Shown here one piece after another: positions 1 to 11,247 of a stretch of 64,000 nt of DNA (positions within the stretch are counted from its first letter, which is position 1; the number at the start of each line of letters is the position of its first letter). Source of the stretch: CAWGYT01 sp963826795 (GTDB lineage: Bacteria > Planctomycetota > Planctomycetia > Pirellulales > Pirellulaceae). Both the position numbers and the translations under genes were made by a program. Under the pieces are notes generated by a model. That model ran no database searches and was not told where the DNA came from. It saw only the letters and a list, made by a program, of their open reading frames with translations. Location of the stretch: positions 491,447-555,446 of the forward strand of contig CAWGYT010000020.1 of NCBI GenBank assembly GCA_963826795.1, read 5' to 3'.

Positions 1-710
1 TTGCCAACGTGATCCTGGCCGACGAAATCAACCGGACGCCGCCCAAGACCCAAGCGGCCCTCTTGGAATCGATGCAGGAGCGGCAGGTGACGGTGGGCCG
101 CGAGCGACGCGCGCTGTCCGACCCCTTTTTCGTGCTCGCAACGCAGAATCCGATTGAGCAAGAGGGCACCTACCCGTTGCCCGAGGCGCAGCAGGATCGT
201 TTCATGTTCAAGGTGTTCGTTGACTATCCAAGCTTCGACGAGGAGTTTGAGATCGCGCGGCGGACGACGTCGGCCTTGTTTGCCGAGGTCCAACCGGTGC
301 TTTCAGCCGAAGAGATTCTGGGCCTGCAGCAGTTGGTTCGCGAGGTGGCGGTCAGCGACCACGTGATTCGGTATACGCTTTCGCTGGTACGCCAAACACG
401 GGTTCGATCCCCCGGCACTCCCGAATTCGTTCGCGAGATGGCCTCTTGGGGAGCCGGCCCCCGAGCGGTTCAGTTTCTGATCTTAGGTGCCAAGTCACGG
501 GCCTTGCTCAGCGGACGGACCCATGTCACCACCGACGACGTGCAGGCGCTGGCCAAACCGGCGCTGCGGCATCGGATCGTGGTCAATTTCGCGGCCGAGA
601 GTGATGGCGTAACGGCCGACGACATCATCGATCGACTTCTCCGAGAAACGCCAACCAAGGAAGATGAACTAACAAGCGATGCCCGATTCCAAAAGATTTT
701 TGCATCCTGA
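1..710 (+). CDS. MoxR-family AAA+ ATPase, 5' truncated by window edge
   Basis: The reading frame is open from the first bases, so the start and Walker A lie outside the window. The visible part opens with the Walker B motif (VILADEINR), then the MoxR-type stretch around 'PPKTQAALLESMQE' and the sensor-1 Asn in 'FVLATQNP', followed by the C-terminal lid domain. MoxR ATPases act as chaperone-like partners of von Willebrand A proteins, and here the next genes are DUF58 and BatA-like vWA proteins. The 3' end overlaps the DUF58 gene by 32 bases, which suggests translational coupling. Family call is firm; the client is inferred from the neighbours. Confidence 0.93.
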   Translation, partial: ANVILADEINRTPPKTQAALLESMQERQVTVGRERRALSDPFFVLATQNPIEQEGTYPLPEAQQDRFMFKVFVDYPSFDEEFEIARRTTSALFAEVQPVLSAEEILGLQQLVREVAVSDHVIRYTLSLVRQTRVRSPGTPEFVREMASWGAGPRAVQFLILGAKSRALLSGRTHVTTDDVQALAKPALRHRIVVNFAAESDGVTADDIIDRLLRETPTKEDELTSDARFQKIFAS

Positions 711-1578
711 AGCGATCAAGCGCATCTCACGACTGGAGTTGCGAGCGCGACACATCGTCGAAGGGTTTCTTTCCGGCATGCATCGCAGCCCGTACTTTGG
801 TCAGTCCGTCGAGTTTCGGCAGCACCGTGAATACGCGCCGGGCGACGATCTTCGGCACGTGGACTGGAAGGTCTGGGCGCGCCAGGACCGGCTGACCGTC
901 AAGCAGTTCGAGGAAGATACGAATCTTCGCTGTACGTTGCTGGTGGATGTTTCGCGGAGCATGCAATACGGACGCGGAGCGCTCAACAAATACGAATATG
1001 GGGCCGCGGTGGCGGCCAGTCTGGCGTATCTGGTCCTGAAGCAGAACGATGCGGTGGGCTGCGTCGCCTTCGACGAAACCGTCCGCCGCACGGTTCCTTC
1101 GCGGACCCGACGGACCCATCTGAATTCGGTGGTCGAGGCGTTGGCGGTGAGCGAGCCGCGCGATAAGACGGAGATGTACGGGGTCTTGCGGCGCGTCGCC
1201 GAGACATTTCCCAAACGAGGATTGATGGTTCTGGTGTCGGACCTGCTGGCCGATCAGGCGGCCACCTTGCGTGGCTTGCGACTCCTGCGGCAACGTGGGC
1301 ATGACGTGATGGTTTTTCACGTCATGGACGATGATGAATTGGATTTTCCGTTCGAGGGAGCAACCCGTTTCGAAGGGTTGGAATCCCCCGCGTCCTTGAC
1401 CTGCAATCCGCGGGCCTTGCGACAGGGATACCTTGAGGCGCTGGAGGTGTTCCTCAATACGACGCGACACACGTGCGCTCAAAACACGATCGACTACACG
1501 TTGCTCCGAACCAGCGAGCCGTTGGATGCGGCGCTGGCCACGTTCTTGTCGAGCCGCCTCTGGATGCAACGCTCCTGA
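679..1578 (+). CDS. DUF58 domain protein with vWA fold
   Basis: A 299-residue protein with the DUF58 signature 'YAPGDDLRHVDWKVWAR' near residues 53-69, followed by a vWA-type core with a MIDAS-like DxSxS motif in 'LLVDVSRSM' near residue 90. No signal peptide or membrane segment is visible, so it is probably cytoplasmic or membrane-associated through partners. In MoxR operons DUF58 proteins are thought to work with the ATPase and the membrane vWA proteins in maturation or envelope stress functions. The ATG lies inside the end of the MoxR gene. Confidence 0.92.
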   Translation: MPDSKRFLHPEAIKRISRLELRARHIVEGFLSGMHRSPYFGQSVEFRQHREYAPGDDLRHVDWKVWARQDRLTVKQFEEDTNLRCTLLVDVSRSMQYGRGALNKYEYGAAVAASLAYLVLKQNDAVGCVAFDETVRRTVPSRTRRTHLNSVVEALAVSEPRDKTEMYGVLRRVAETFPKRGLMVLVSDLLADQAATLRGLRLLRQRGHDVMVFHVMDDDELDFPFEGATRFEGLESPASLTCNPRALRQGYLEALEVFLNTTRHTCAQNTIDYTLLRTSEPLDAALATFLSSRLWMQRS

Positions 1579-1651
1579 GCGGGTCGCACGCCAGGGGGCA
1601 TCCGGCGGGAACCGCCTGGCCCCTGAAATCGCCCACAACTAGACGCCTGCC

Positions 1652-3961
1652 ATGCAATTCCTTTACCTGCCACTGACCTGGGGATTTCTACTGGTCCTGC
1701 TGCCGCTATTGATCCACCTGATCAATCTGATGCGGCATCGACGGGTGGCCTGGGCGGCGATGGATTTCCTGCTGGCGAGCTACCGCAAGCATCGCCGCTG
1801 GGTCTGGCTGAAACAACTCCTGCTGCTGCTGCTCCGCATGCTGGCCGTGGCGGCGGCCGTCGCGATGCTGGCCAAGCTCATGACGCAGGACCCGCTGGGA
1901 CGCTTGTTCGGCGAGCAAACCACACACCACTACGTGCTGTTGGACGATAGCCTGTCGATGGCCGACCGCACCGGAAATGGCTCGGCATTTGACCGCGGGC
2001 GACAGACAATCGCCCAGCTGGCCGCGACCGCCCAAAACGGCAACCCGAACCAGCTGGTCACGCTGATCCGCTTTTCCGAGGCTTCCCGGGCGGCCCAGCG
2101 CGGAACGCTGTCGGCCGATTTCGCCGATTTGACGGCGGTCCCCGTGAACGGCAAACTGGCCGACTTGTGGGACGAACAGCAGCGGTCGCTCCGCGTCTCG
2201 CAACTCGCAGTCGATGCCGAACCGGCCTTGGAACTGGCCGAACAGATGATGCAGGACGCGCCGGAACAGCGCCGCATCGTGCATCTCGTCTCGGACTTTC
2301 GCCAAGCCGATTGGAAACAGCCGACGGCGATTCGCGAGCGACTGGCACGGCTCGCCAAGAACCGTGTCGAGATCAATCTGGTGCGGTGCGTCGAAGTCGC
2401 CAGCCCCAATCTGGTCGTCACCCGCCTGGCCCCCGAGGTCGGAACGCAAGCCGCGGGCGTGCCGCTGCTGATGACGGTCGCGGTGAAAAACTTCGGGACC
2501 CTGGCTGCCGATCGCATCCTGCTCAAGGCCCGCTCGAAGTCCCATCCCACCAACCCTCAGGGAACCGAATCCGCCCCTCAGGCGACCGAATTGCCCGACG
2601 TGTTGATCGAGCGAATTGAACCGGGTGAGACGGTGACGCGTCAGTTTCAGGTCTTTTTTCCGACCCCGGGTCCACAGGAAGTCGAGGTGGAATTGCCGGT
2701 CGATTCGGTCACGGAAGACAACCATCGGTGGTGCGTCGTCGACCTGCCCGCCGGCGAATCGGCATTGATCGTGGACGGGAATTCGGACGAGTCGTCGGCC
2801 TATTATCTGGAATCCATTTTCCGCCCAGGCTCGAAGGCCAAGACCGGCGTGATCCCGACCGTCCAGCCGCTGAACTATCTGCGGGATGCGACCGTCGAGG
2901 AGTTGTCGCGACACCAGGCGATTTACTTGCTGGACGTTCCTCCCTTGGACAACCGCACACTCGAAAACCTTCGCCAATACGTCGAACGCGGCGGCGGCTT
3001 GGCGATCTTCGCGGGACCGAACCTGAACACAACGTGGTCCAATAACTGGTACGAGGCGGGAGTCTATCCCAGCCCGCTGGAACGCGTGGCGACCTACGAT
3101 CCCGAGCCCGGATCCGCGGCAGCCGACGTCCAGTTCACCGATCACCCCATCTTCGCGGCATTTGCCGGCGAGCGGAATCCGTTTGCCGCGGCGATTCGCA
3201 TCCGCCAGTACGCGGCGACGCCGCGACGATGGACGATCCCCGCCGACTCGGGAATCGAAGTGCTTGCGCGATTGCCCGACGGATCGCCGTTGGTCGTCGA
3301 GCGCGGCGTCGGCGCCGGCCGCGTGGTCGCGTTCCTGACAACGCTCGGTCCGCAGTGGAACAACTGGGCATTGGAGCCCAGCCTGATCGTGGTCGTCCTT
3401 CAACTGCACGCCCACCTGGCTCAGCCGCAACGCCCTCGCGCAGACCGTCAGGTCGGTGAATCGATCGTGTTTCAGTTGAACGGAACCGAATATCAGCCCG
3501 ACTTGAAGTTTCAGGTGCCCGGCGACGATTCAGCCCCGCGCGAACTCGAGAAGACCGCGCGGGCTTCTGAGTCGGAGGGGGGAATTTTGTTGACGGCCTC
3601 ACTCGGACCCAATTCAGCCAGTGCAGGCCAGAGCGAAACGGACTACAGCGGAATCTACGAGGCCCAGTTGGAGACGCGCGACGGCAGGATCCACGTCCGC
3701 CGGTTTGCGCTCAACGTGGATCCGCGCGAAAGTGATTTGGCGACGACCGACCGTGTTGCCTTGCGGCAGGCGTTGGAGCCGGTTCCAATTCGGGTTTATA
3801 GCGCGGGAGATCAAGTCGATTCGCTGGGAGCCCCGGATCGGAATGCGTGGAGCGAACTGTTGCTGTGGGTCTTGATCGCGGTGTTGGTGGTCGAGCAATG
3901 GCTGGCGTATCGCTTGAGCTATCATCCTTACGCCCTGCAGCCGGCCGGAGGAATCAGCTGA
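1652..3961 (+). CDS. BatA-like membrane protein with vWA domain
   Basis: A 769-residue protein. The N-terminus is the BatA type: a first membrane helix at about residues 7-28, an Arg-rich loop (LMRHRRVAWAAMDFLL), and a second helix at about 56-76. A vWA domain follows with the MIDAS-like 'LLDDSLSMAD'. The middle resembles a class I glutamine-amidotransferase-like fold ('ALIVDGNSDE', 'GGGLAIFAGP'), and a final membrane helix lies near residues 733-752. It probably sits in the inner membrane with the vWA domain exposed. The stop codon overlaps the next start (TGATG). Confidence 0.88.
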   Translation: MQFLYLPLTWGFLLVLLPLLIHLINLMRHRRVAWAAMDFLLASYRKHRRWVWLKQLLLLLLRMLAVAAAVAMLAKLMTQDPLGRLFGEQTTHHYVLLDDSLSMADRTGNGSAFDRGRQTIAQLAATAQNGNPNQLVTLIRFSEASRAAQRGTLSADFADLTAVPVNGKLADLWDEQQRSLRVSQLAVDAEPALELAEQMMQDAPEQRRIVHLVSDFRQADWKQPTAIRERLARLAKNRVEINLVRCVEVASPNLVVTRLAPEVGTQAAGVPLLMTVAVKNFGTLAADRILLKARSKSHPTNPQGTESAPQATELPDVLIERIEPGETVTRQFQVFFPTPGPQEVEVELPVDSVTEDNHRWCVVDLPAGESALIVDGNSDESSAYYLESIFRPGSKAKTGVIPTVQPLNYLRDATVEELSRHQAIYLLDVPPLDNRTLENLRQYVERGGGLAIFAGPNLNTTWSNNWYEAGVYPSPLERVATYDPEPGSAAADVQFTDHPIFAAFAGERNPFAAAIRIRQYAATPRRWTIPADSGIEVLARLPDGSPLVVERGVGAGRVVAFLTTLGPQWNNWALEPSLIVVVLQLHAHLAQPQRPRADRQVGESIVFQLNGTEYQPDLKFQVPGDDSAPRELEKTARASESEGGILLTASLGPNSASAGQSETDYSGIYEAQLETRDGRIHVRRFALNVDPRESDLATTDRVALRQALEPVPIRVYSAGDQVDSLGAPDRNAWSELLLWVLIAVLVVEQWLAYRLSYHPYALQPAGGIS

Positions 3962-6804
3962 TGGATCACGGCGCGTTCCTGGGCCCGCTGGCGGACACCC
4001 AATCACACACCTATTTCGAATTCGTGCGCCTCCAGGAGTTGACCGACTGGTGGCAGTGGATGCTGTTGCTGGTTGTGGGACTGGCCTTGATGGCCTATGT
4101 CGGTTGGCTCTATCGACGCGACACGCGCGAGCTGCGGCGTGGCGTGCGTTGGGTCTTGCTGCTGCTTCGCATCACCGCTTTTGGCGGGCTGCTGATTTTC
4201 TTTCTGGATCTGCAGAAACGAACCGAGCAGCAACAGACGCGCGATTCGCGGGTTGCCGTCTTGGTCGACACCAGTCAAAGCATGGGTTTGACCGACACAC
4301 CGACGGGCGCACGAGCCAGCCGACTCCAGCAAGTGATCGACGAGTTCTCGCAAGGCCCGTTACTGGCTGAGCTCTGTCAGAAGCACGAGGTGACGGTCTA
4401 TCGCTTCGATCAAGCGGCGGCCCCGACGCGGATCGCAACCTTCGCCAAGCGGAGGTCGCAGACGCCGGAAACATCGGGCGACCAACGGGCCGCTCGCCAA
4501 GCCGCCTTGCAGGAAGTGCGCCGCCTTTTCGGGGGCGCCGCGGCCGTCGCGACCTTCGGGCTGCTGGCCTTCGCCGCACAAGGATTGTGGGGCGGGCGTC
4601 TACGAGGCCGAGAGGGCGAGGCCTACCCGCTCTTGGCGGGAGCGGTGGCCTTGATCGTGGCGCTGGTGATCGCCGCCGTCGCGAATCTGCGGCACCCTGA
4701 ACTCGCGTGGGCGGAGATCCGTTCGGGAACAATCGCCGAGGCGGGGTCTGCCCCGGATTCGGACGGAAACGCGGGGGCGACCGAGGCCTTGGCAGCGCCG
4801 TCCGCGCGAGACGCTTCCCAAGGCCCGGAACGGTCGCCCGCATCGGTGGCCATTGAATTGAATCCGGCCGAAGTCCCTTGGAACACCGAACTCGTCGCAC
4901 GCGGCGTCGAAACGCGGCTCGGTGAATCGTTGCGCTGGATTCTCGACAAGGAACGCGACGGCCCACTGGCCGGCTTGATCGTGTTGACCGACGGTCAGCA
5001 CAACGCCGGCGCGACCCCCGAGTCGGTAATCAAGGTCGCGCAGGCCGCTGAGGTCCCGATCTACCCGATTGGCATGGGTTCCGAGAAACAACCGAGGAAT
5101 GTGCGGCTGGTCGATCTGGAGGCCCCGCCGCGAGTCTATCCGGGAGACCGCTTCAATCTGACCGGCTATCTGCAGGCGGATGGACTCAGTGGCCGGACGG
5201 TGCGTGTCCGGCTGACACAGCGGACGCTGGACGACAAGCCGATGGACCCACCGGTCGAGCTGGATCGCCGCGTGACTTTGGGCGAGGACGGACAGATCCA
5301 GCCGATTCAATTCGAGTTGTTGCCGGATTCGATCGGCCGCCACCGGTGGACGATGCAAATCGAAGCCAGCGAAGCGGACGACCTGGATCTGCGGGACAAC
5401 CAAAAGTCAAGCACCGTGCAGGTCGTCGAGCGGCGGAGCCGTGTGTTGTTATTTGCCGGTGGCCCCATGCGAGATTACCGATTCCTTCGCAACCTGCTGT
5501 ATCGTGACGCCACGACGCAAGTCGATGTCCTGTTGCAGACCGCGCCGCCGGGTGCCGCTCAGGAGGCCTCGGAAGTCCTCTTGGAATTCCCGCGTGACCG
5601 GGATCAGATGTTTCAGTACGACAGCGTCGTTGCGTTTGATCCTGACTGGACGCAGCTAACATCCGAGCAAATTCAGCTACTTGACGAATGGGTCGCCGAA
5701 AAGGCCGGCGGCCTGATCGTGGTTGCCGGGCCGGTGAATACGGCGCTATGGAGTCGCGGAGCGTCGGGGACAGGCGATGACCAGAAACTGTCACTTGTTC
5801 GCGATCTCTATCCCGTGACCTTTTATCGCCGCGGGGCCGCCACGATTCAGCTGGGACGTGTCGGATCGGACACGCCTTGGCCACTCCGATTCACCGAGGA
5901 AGGACAACGTGCTCAATTCCTCTGGCTGGAGGATTCTCCGACCGGCAGCGAATCCGCCTGGTCCTCGTTTCCAGGCGTGTACGGCTACCAGGCCCTGCGC
6001 GGCGCGAAGCCAGGAGCCCAGGTTTATGCGAGATTCTCGGATCCACAAGCCGCTGCGGGAGACGAATTGCCGATCTATATGGCCGGCCAGTTTTATGGCG
6101 CGGGACGCGTCTTTTACTTGGGCAGCGGCGAGATGTGGCGTCTGAACGCCTTGGACCCAAGATATTTCGAAACGTTGTACACCAAGCTCCTTCGCCACGT
6201 CTCGCAGGGACGCCTGCTGCGCGATTCAAGTCGGGGACTACTGCTGGTGGATCAAGAACGCTGCAGCCTGGGCGACACGATCACGGTCCGGGCGACTTTA
6301 TCGGACACTCAGTTTCGACCGCTCACCCTGGAATCCGTCGAAGCGGCGGTCTTGCGCCCCGACACACGGCGGGAGCCGCTCACGATGCAGCGTGTGGTCA
6401 ACGGTGAGCGGCCGGGCATGTATGCGGCGCAGTTCACCGCAACCTTGGAAGGGGACTATCGGATCGAACTGCCGATCCCTGGAAGCGACACGGAGCTGCT
6501 CACGCGCGAGGTCAAAGTTCGCGTGCCGGCCCTCGAAATCGAGTCGCCACAACGCAACGATGCCGTCTTGAGTCTCCTGGCCAAACAGACCGCGGGTGGC
6601 TATTTCGTGGGACTATCGGCGGCTCGCGGAGACGGTGGGGTCGCCCCGCTGCCGAATCAACTGCGCGTCAAAGACCAGGTGACGTTCCGTCCCGCCGCTC
6701 CCGATTCAACCTTCGACCAGCAACTGATGACTTGGTTGCTCGCCCTGATCTGCGGCGCGCTCAGCCTCGAATGGCTGATCCGCCGATTGTTCAAACTCGC
6801 TTGA
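3961..6804 (+). CDS. Large membrane vWA domain protein
   Basis: A 947-residue protein. I chose the ATG that overlaps the preceding stop by one base rather than an upstream in-frame start, because the first membrane helix then sits near residue 25 as in the preceding paralogue. It has two N-terminal helices, a vWA MIDAS motif (AVLVDTSQSM) near residue 95, and two further helices near 185-235 inserted within the vWA region. The vWA then resumes with 'GLIVLTDGQHNAG', followed by an amidotransferase-like domain ('LLFAGGPMRDYRFLRNLL') and a C-terminal helix. The hydrophobic insertion inside the vWA domain is unusual. Probable partner of the BatA-like protein. Confidence 0.85.
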   Translation: MDHGAFLGPLADTQSHTYFEFVRLQELTDWWQWMLLLVVGLALMAYVGWLYRRDTRELRRGVRWVLLLLRITAFGGLLIFFLDLQKRTEQQQTRDSRVAVLVDTSQSMGLTDTPTGARASRLQQVIDEFSQGPLLAELCQKHEVTVYRFDQAAAPTRIATFAKRRSQTPETSGDQRAARQAALQEVRRLFGGAAAVATFGLLAFAAQGLWGGRLRGREGEAYPLLAGAVALIVALVIAAVANLRHPELAWAEIRSGTIAEAGSAPDSDGNAGATEALAAPSARDASQGPERSPASVAIELNPAEVPWNTELVARGVETRLGESLRWILDKERDGPLAGLIVLTDGQHNAGATPESVIKVAQAAEVPIYPIGMGSEKQPRNVRLVDLEAPPRVYPGDRFNLTGYLQADGLSGRTVRVRLTQRTLDDKPMDPPVELDRRVTLGEDGQIQPIQFELLPDSIGRHRWTMQIEASEADDLDLRDNQKSSTVQVVERRSRVLLFAGGPMRDYRFLRNLLYRDATTQVDVLLQTAPPGAAQEASEVLLEFPRDRDQMFQYDSVVAFDPDWTQLTSEQIQLLDEWVAEKAGGLIVVAGPVNTALWSRGASGTGDDQKLSLVRDLYPVTFYRRGAATIQLGRVGSDTPWPLRFTEEGQRAQFLWLEDSPTGSESAWSSFPGVYGYQALRGAKPGAQVYARFSDPQAAAGDELPIYMAGQFYGAGRVFYLGSGEMWRLNALDPRYFETLYTKLLRHVSQGRLLRDSSRGLLLVDQERCSLGDTITVRATLSDTQFRPLTLESVEAAVLRPDTRREPLTMQRVVNGERPGMYAAQFTATLEGDYRIELPIPGSDTELLTREVKVRVPALEIESPQRNDAVLSLLAKQTAGGYFVGLSAARGDGGVAPLPNQLRVKDQVTFRPAAPDSTFDQQLMTWLLALICGALSLEWLIRRLFKLA

Positions 6805-6820
6805 TCCAACTCCATCCACG

Positions 6821-9132
6821 ATGACCACGCACTCTTCCCCGACTCCCGCTGCAATTCGCACCGTCCTGCGCCGCCTCCGGCGTCAAATCCGGTGGTACGT
6901 CTGGTTCGAGGGCCTCGGACTGGCCGTCGCTTGGGTCGGCCTGGCCTATTGGGTTGGGCTGGCCTTGGACTATCTCCCCGTCCTGGCCGTGCGCGCGAAA
7001 TGCCACGTTGGGCGCGACTCGGGCTGCTGCTGATGATCGCCGCGGTGCTGCTGGTGCTGGTCTATCGACTGATTCTGCGGTGCGCCTTCCGGCGCCTGCA
7101 GGATCGTAGCCTCGCGTTGCTGCTGGAGCGACGTTTTCCGGAATTGAATGACGCGCTCGTGACCGCCGTGGATACGACGGTGACGGATCGTGAGGGCGGG
7201 CGAGGCGACATGCGCCAGGCCATGTTGGCCCGCGCCACGGAACTGGCCGCGGAGCGGGTTGGAAATCTCAAGACGCGCGACGTGCTCCGTTTTGGCCCGC
7301 TGGTTCGCAACCTGACGGGCGCCGCCGCGATGCTACTGTCGATCGCCGCCTTCGCGCTGCTGGCGCAACAAGCATTCGCGACTTGGAACGCGCGCTTGCT
7401 GCTCCTGTCGGACGCTCCCTGGCCCCGGCGAGCTCAAATCGAAGTCCTGGATTTTGTCGAGCGGCAGCGAAAGGTCGCCGAGGGGTCGGACCTGAGCGTT
7501 CGAGTCCGAGCGGCCGCCAACCGTCCGACGCCACCACCCTCCGTCTGCACAATCGCCTATCAAACCGAGGGAGGTCAACGCGGGCGAGTTAACATGAGCC
7601 GCGATGGAGAACCGCGGGATGGATTTCAGTACTATCGCTACGAGGGCCAACCGTTTCAGGGCATGCTCGACAACGTTGCGTTCGACGTCATCGGCCTCGA
7701 TCACCGGGTCTCGGACTACCAAGTCAAAGTCGTGCCAAGCCCCAGCATTTTTGAAGTCGTGCTGGACTGTGAACTTCCCGCCTATATGGATCAACCGGAG
7801 CGCCGCGAGCGCTGGCGGCCGGGCACCAGCCTGCCGGCCGGCACCCAAGTGAAGCTGACCGTGCGCTCGACCAAACCGCTGCAAGAGGTCCTGATCCAGC
7901 AGGACGAGACCAGTGAGGCGGAAACGCTCACCTTTCCCCCGGACCCAGCCACGACCGAGTTCCGCATCAACCTTACGCGTCTGCGCGAAACGAAGACCGT
8001 CCAGTTGGAATTGCTGGACCAGGACGGCGTCCGCAGTGAACAACCCTATCGCGTCACGATCAATATCTTGGAGGACCTGCCACCTCAGGTCGACGTGCGC
8101 TTGGACGGAATCGGCACCGCCATCACCCCGCAAGCCCGCCTGCCGGTCAAGGGAGAAGTGAAGGACGACTACCGAGTCAAGGAGTCGTGGTTTCAGATCG
8201 ATGTGCCGGAAAAAAGCGAATCCTTCCGCAAATCGCTCGTACGGATGCCCTCCGGGCGTGTGGACGACGCCCTCGACCTGTGCGCGGAACGCCTCGAAAC
8301 GAAGGATGCCTGGCAGTTCACCCCTGGAGACAAAGTTGTGTTCAGCGTCCGCGCCACGGACTACTATGACTTGGACGAGCCGATGAACTTGGGCCAAACC
8401 GATGAGCTGCCGTTAGACGTCGTCACGCCGGACGAATTGCTCGCCCTGCTGGAAGCTCGCGAGCTGAACCTGAAACGACGCTTTGAACAAACCGTCGCGG
8501 AACTCATCGAGACGCGGGATTCCCTGCTTCGCCTGCTGGCGATGCTCGACCCGCCGGCGGACGAGACCCGCGACGAACCAGGGGCGGAGACGGAGCCGGC
8601 ACCAAGCGAAGCGACAGCCGAAGCAGGAGAATTGGACGAGTTGGAGGATTCGAGTCGGGCGAACGAGCGCGACAGCACGCTGCGGCGACTGCGCGTCCAA
8701 CGAGCGCTGCAGCAGGGCGCCAAGGCGCAGCAAGAAGTCGAGGGCGTGGCCGCGTCGTTCGCCGAAATTCGCGTTGAACTTGTCAATAATCGAGTCGATA
8801 CGCCCGAGCGAAGTGAGCGGTTGCAAACTCAGATCGTCGATCCGCTACGTTTAATCGTCGCCGCCCAGTTCCCGCCTTGGCTGGACGAATTGACCCTGCT
8901 GGACCCCGAACTCGAAGACCCGCCCCGTGCGATCGTTCGCACGCGGGTCGTGATCCAACAGACGAACGAATTGATCTTCGCGCTCCAAGAAGTTCTCGAC
9001 AAGATGTTGGAGCTGGAGACATTTAACGAGCTGGTGGATTTGGTACGTTCGATCATCCAGGACCAGGAAGCCTTGAAGCTGCAAACCGAAGAGGAACGCA
9101 AGCGGCAAGCCCGTCAGTTGCTGGAGGACTAA
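6821..9132 (+). CDS. DUF4175-like membrane protein, frameshifted near 6990-7005
   Basis: The ATG at 6821 opens a frame giving a plausible N-terminus with a membrane helix (WYVWFEGLGLAVAWVGLAY). That frame ends at 7033, while the rest of the protein (from 'MPRWARLGLLL') reads on in another frame to 9132. Joining the two near 7000 restores a continuous two-helix N-terminus, so this is one gene of about 770 codons with one indel. The body has two beta-rich regions and a Glu/Arg-rich coiled coil near 'LLALLEARELNLKRRFEQ'. It belongs to the MoxR/vWA operon. Indel versus sequencing error cannot be separated from the sequence alone. Function unknown. Confidence 0.75.
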
Positions 9133-9319
9133 CGCCGAGCCCACGGTGGACCGGGAGGGTCCTGCCGAGAAAAAGGCCAGGATGCCGCCCGCCGTGTGGT
9201 TGGGCAACGCGAGCGCAGCCTTGAATTGCCGAGATTCAGTCGCACGAATGTCAATTAAAGAGCGGGAATCGAGTAAACTAATCAGGTACGGACCGAACGC
9301 ACACCGAGTGGGGCAAACC

Positions 9320-11247
9320 ATGCGGAGTCACCGACCAGCCGGCGATCGAACAAGGGGCCTTCGTCTGGTCGTCTTGACGCTCAGCGTGATCGTTCAGCTT
9401 AGCGTCGTGGGACGCCCGAGCCGCGGCCAGGACGAGCAACCGGAGCTCGGCCCGGTCCAGACTGACGGCGCGGATTCCACCATCGACCCGCCCGAGTTAC
9501 CCCAAGACCCCATCGCGGCGCCGGCCGCCCAGTTGAGCCAACGTCAGGAGCAACTGGCCGACAAGTATCAGCGGCTCGAAATGCTGATGCTCAAAATGGC
9601 GGAATTCAACGCCGAGACGGACCCGCGCCGAGCCGCTTTGCTGAAACAGGCCCTCGGCCGCAGCAAAGATCGCGAGATCTCGCCCCAAATGGTGACGCTT
9701 GCCAAGCTGTTGGCAGCGGAAAACTTCCAACAGGCCGTATCAGGCCAGCTGGAAGTACGAAACGAATTGGCTCAAATCCTGGAGTTGCTGCTGAGCGAAG
9801 ATCGGGCCGACCGACTGCAGGAAGAACAGGAACGTGTGGCGTCCTACATCAAGGAAGTCGAGCGAATCCTGCGGCAGCAGCGCGGGATCCAAGGACGCAC
9901 CGAGGGCGGCGACGATCCGGCGCGGCTCGCCCAGGACCAAGGAAATGTCGCCGATCGGACCGGTCGGCTGGCCGATCAGATCGATCAAAACGAAGGGCAG
10001 TCGGCCGCAAGCCCCCCCCAATCCGAGGAATCGGGAAACGACGAAGCGAATCCCGCGGATGACAATCCCCGGGAAGGAGAACAAAGCGAAGGAGAACAAA
10101 GGAAGGGCAACAAAGCGAAGGAGACGCGGCGGACCCCTCAAAATCGTCGTCCGGACAGCCGGCTAATCCCGACCCCAAGTCCGTTCCTGGCGAGGGATCT
10201 GAGCCGAGCGAAAATGAGCCGAGTGAAGAAGCGCCCGCCGAGACCGAGGGTCAGCCTTCGGGCGAAGGCACTGAGCCGACCGAGTCGGAAACTCCGGAGT
10301 CTCAACCGGGCCAATCTCAACCGGGCCAATCTCAACCGGGCCAATCTCAACCGGGCCAATCTCAACCGGGTCAATCTCAACCGGGATCCAGTCCGCCGGG
10401 CCCTCCGCCGCCGCCCACGTTCCCGGGTCAGCCGCAAATCAAGGCGGCCCAGGAGAAGATGCGAGAGGCTCAGCAGAAGCTGGAAGAGGCGGAGCGGGAG
10501 GAGGCGGTGGAGAAGCAGGCCGAAGCGCGGCGATTGTTGGAGCAGGCGAAAGCCGAGCTGGAAGAGATTCTTCGGCAAATGCGCGAAGAAGAAATCGAGC
10601 GGACGTTAGCTCAGTTGGAAACTCGATTTCGCAAGATGTTGGAGATGCAAATCAAGGTTTATGAGGACACTCAGCAGTTGGATGCGTTGGAAGGGGACGA
10701 ACGCCGCGGCCAGTTGATCGTGCGCTCGGGGAAGCTGAGCCTGGAAGAGCGACGAATTCTGGGTGAGGCGGACAAAGCGTTGTTATTGTTGCGCGACGAA
10801 GGCTCGTCCGTGGCGTTTCCGGAGGCGGTTGAGCAGATGCGGGAGGACATGGAGCAGGTCGTAAATCGCTTGGCCGAGGCGGACGTGGATTTGCTCACGC
10901 TGGCCCTGGAAGAGGACATCATCGCGGCGTTGGAAGAAATCGTGGCGGCCCTTCAGCAGGCTCAGCAAGACGCTGAACAACGTCGCCAACAGTCGCCACC
11001 CCCGCAATCGATGTCGCCCGAAGACATGCCGCTGGTCGACGCAATCGCCGAACTCAAGATGATCCGCGCGCTGCAAGTGCGGGTCAACAAACGAACTCAA
11101 ACCTACGCTAATTTACTGGCCGACCCGGAGCATCAGGTGGGTCAGGCCACGGATCAAGACGTGCTGGAATCGCTGACGCAGCTGGCGGAGCGCGAAGAGC
11201 GAATTCGGCAGATTACGCGGGACATCATTTTGGAGAAAAACAAATGA
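9320..11247 (+). CDS. Secreted Gln/Glu-rich coiled-coil protein, frameshifted near 10101
   Basis: The ATG at 9320 starts a signal peptide (LRLVVLTLSVIVQLSVVG). An upstream in-frame start is possible but would bury it. A coiled-coil region follows, then a low-complexity Ser/Gln/Glu/Pro linker with six 15-bp repeats, then a second coiled coil reaching 11247. Within the linker (about 10095-10105) the frame changes by one base; comparison with the repeated 'caaagcgaagg' pattern suggests a lost C. Likely periplasmic and structural; no catalytic motif is seen. Its stop overlaps the next ATG by 4 bases. Fifth member of the MoxR/vWA operon after the ATPase. Confidence 0.75.
10300..10389 (+). repeat. 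15-bp tandem repeat encoding SQPGQ
   Basis: Five near-identical 15-bp units (tctcaaccgggccaa) and a sixth diverged unit encode repeated Ser-Gln-Pro-Gly-Gln in the linker of the secreted coiled-coil protein. Only one unit carries a synonymous change (ggc to ggt), so the array is recent or kept uniform. Confidence 0.9.

Noticed and set aside
727..1638. Long reverse-strand open frame of 303 codons opposite the DUF58 gene
   Set aside because: It is the antisense shadow of a well-supported gene in GC-rich DNA; the protein has no hydrophobic pattern or motif.
1706..3430. 574-codon reverse frame opposite the BatA-like gene
   Set aside because: Composition is typical of antisense reading of GC-rich coding DNA; the plus-strand gene has clear vWA and membrane features.
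10300..10389. CRISPR-like array
   Set aside because: The 15-bp units are contiguous with no spacers and are in frame as SQPGQ codons.
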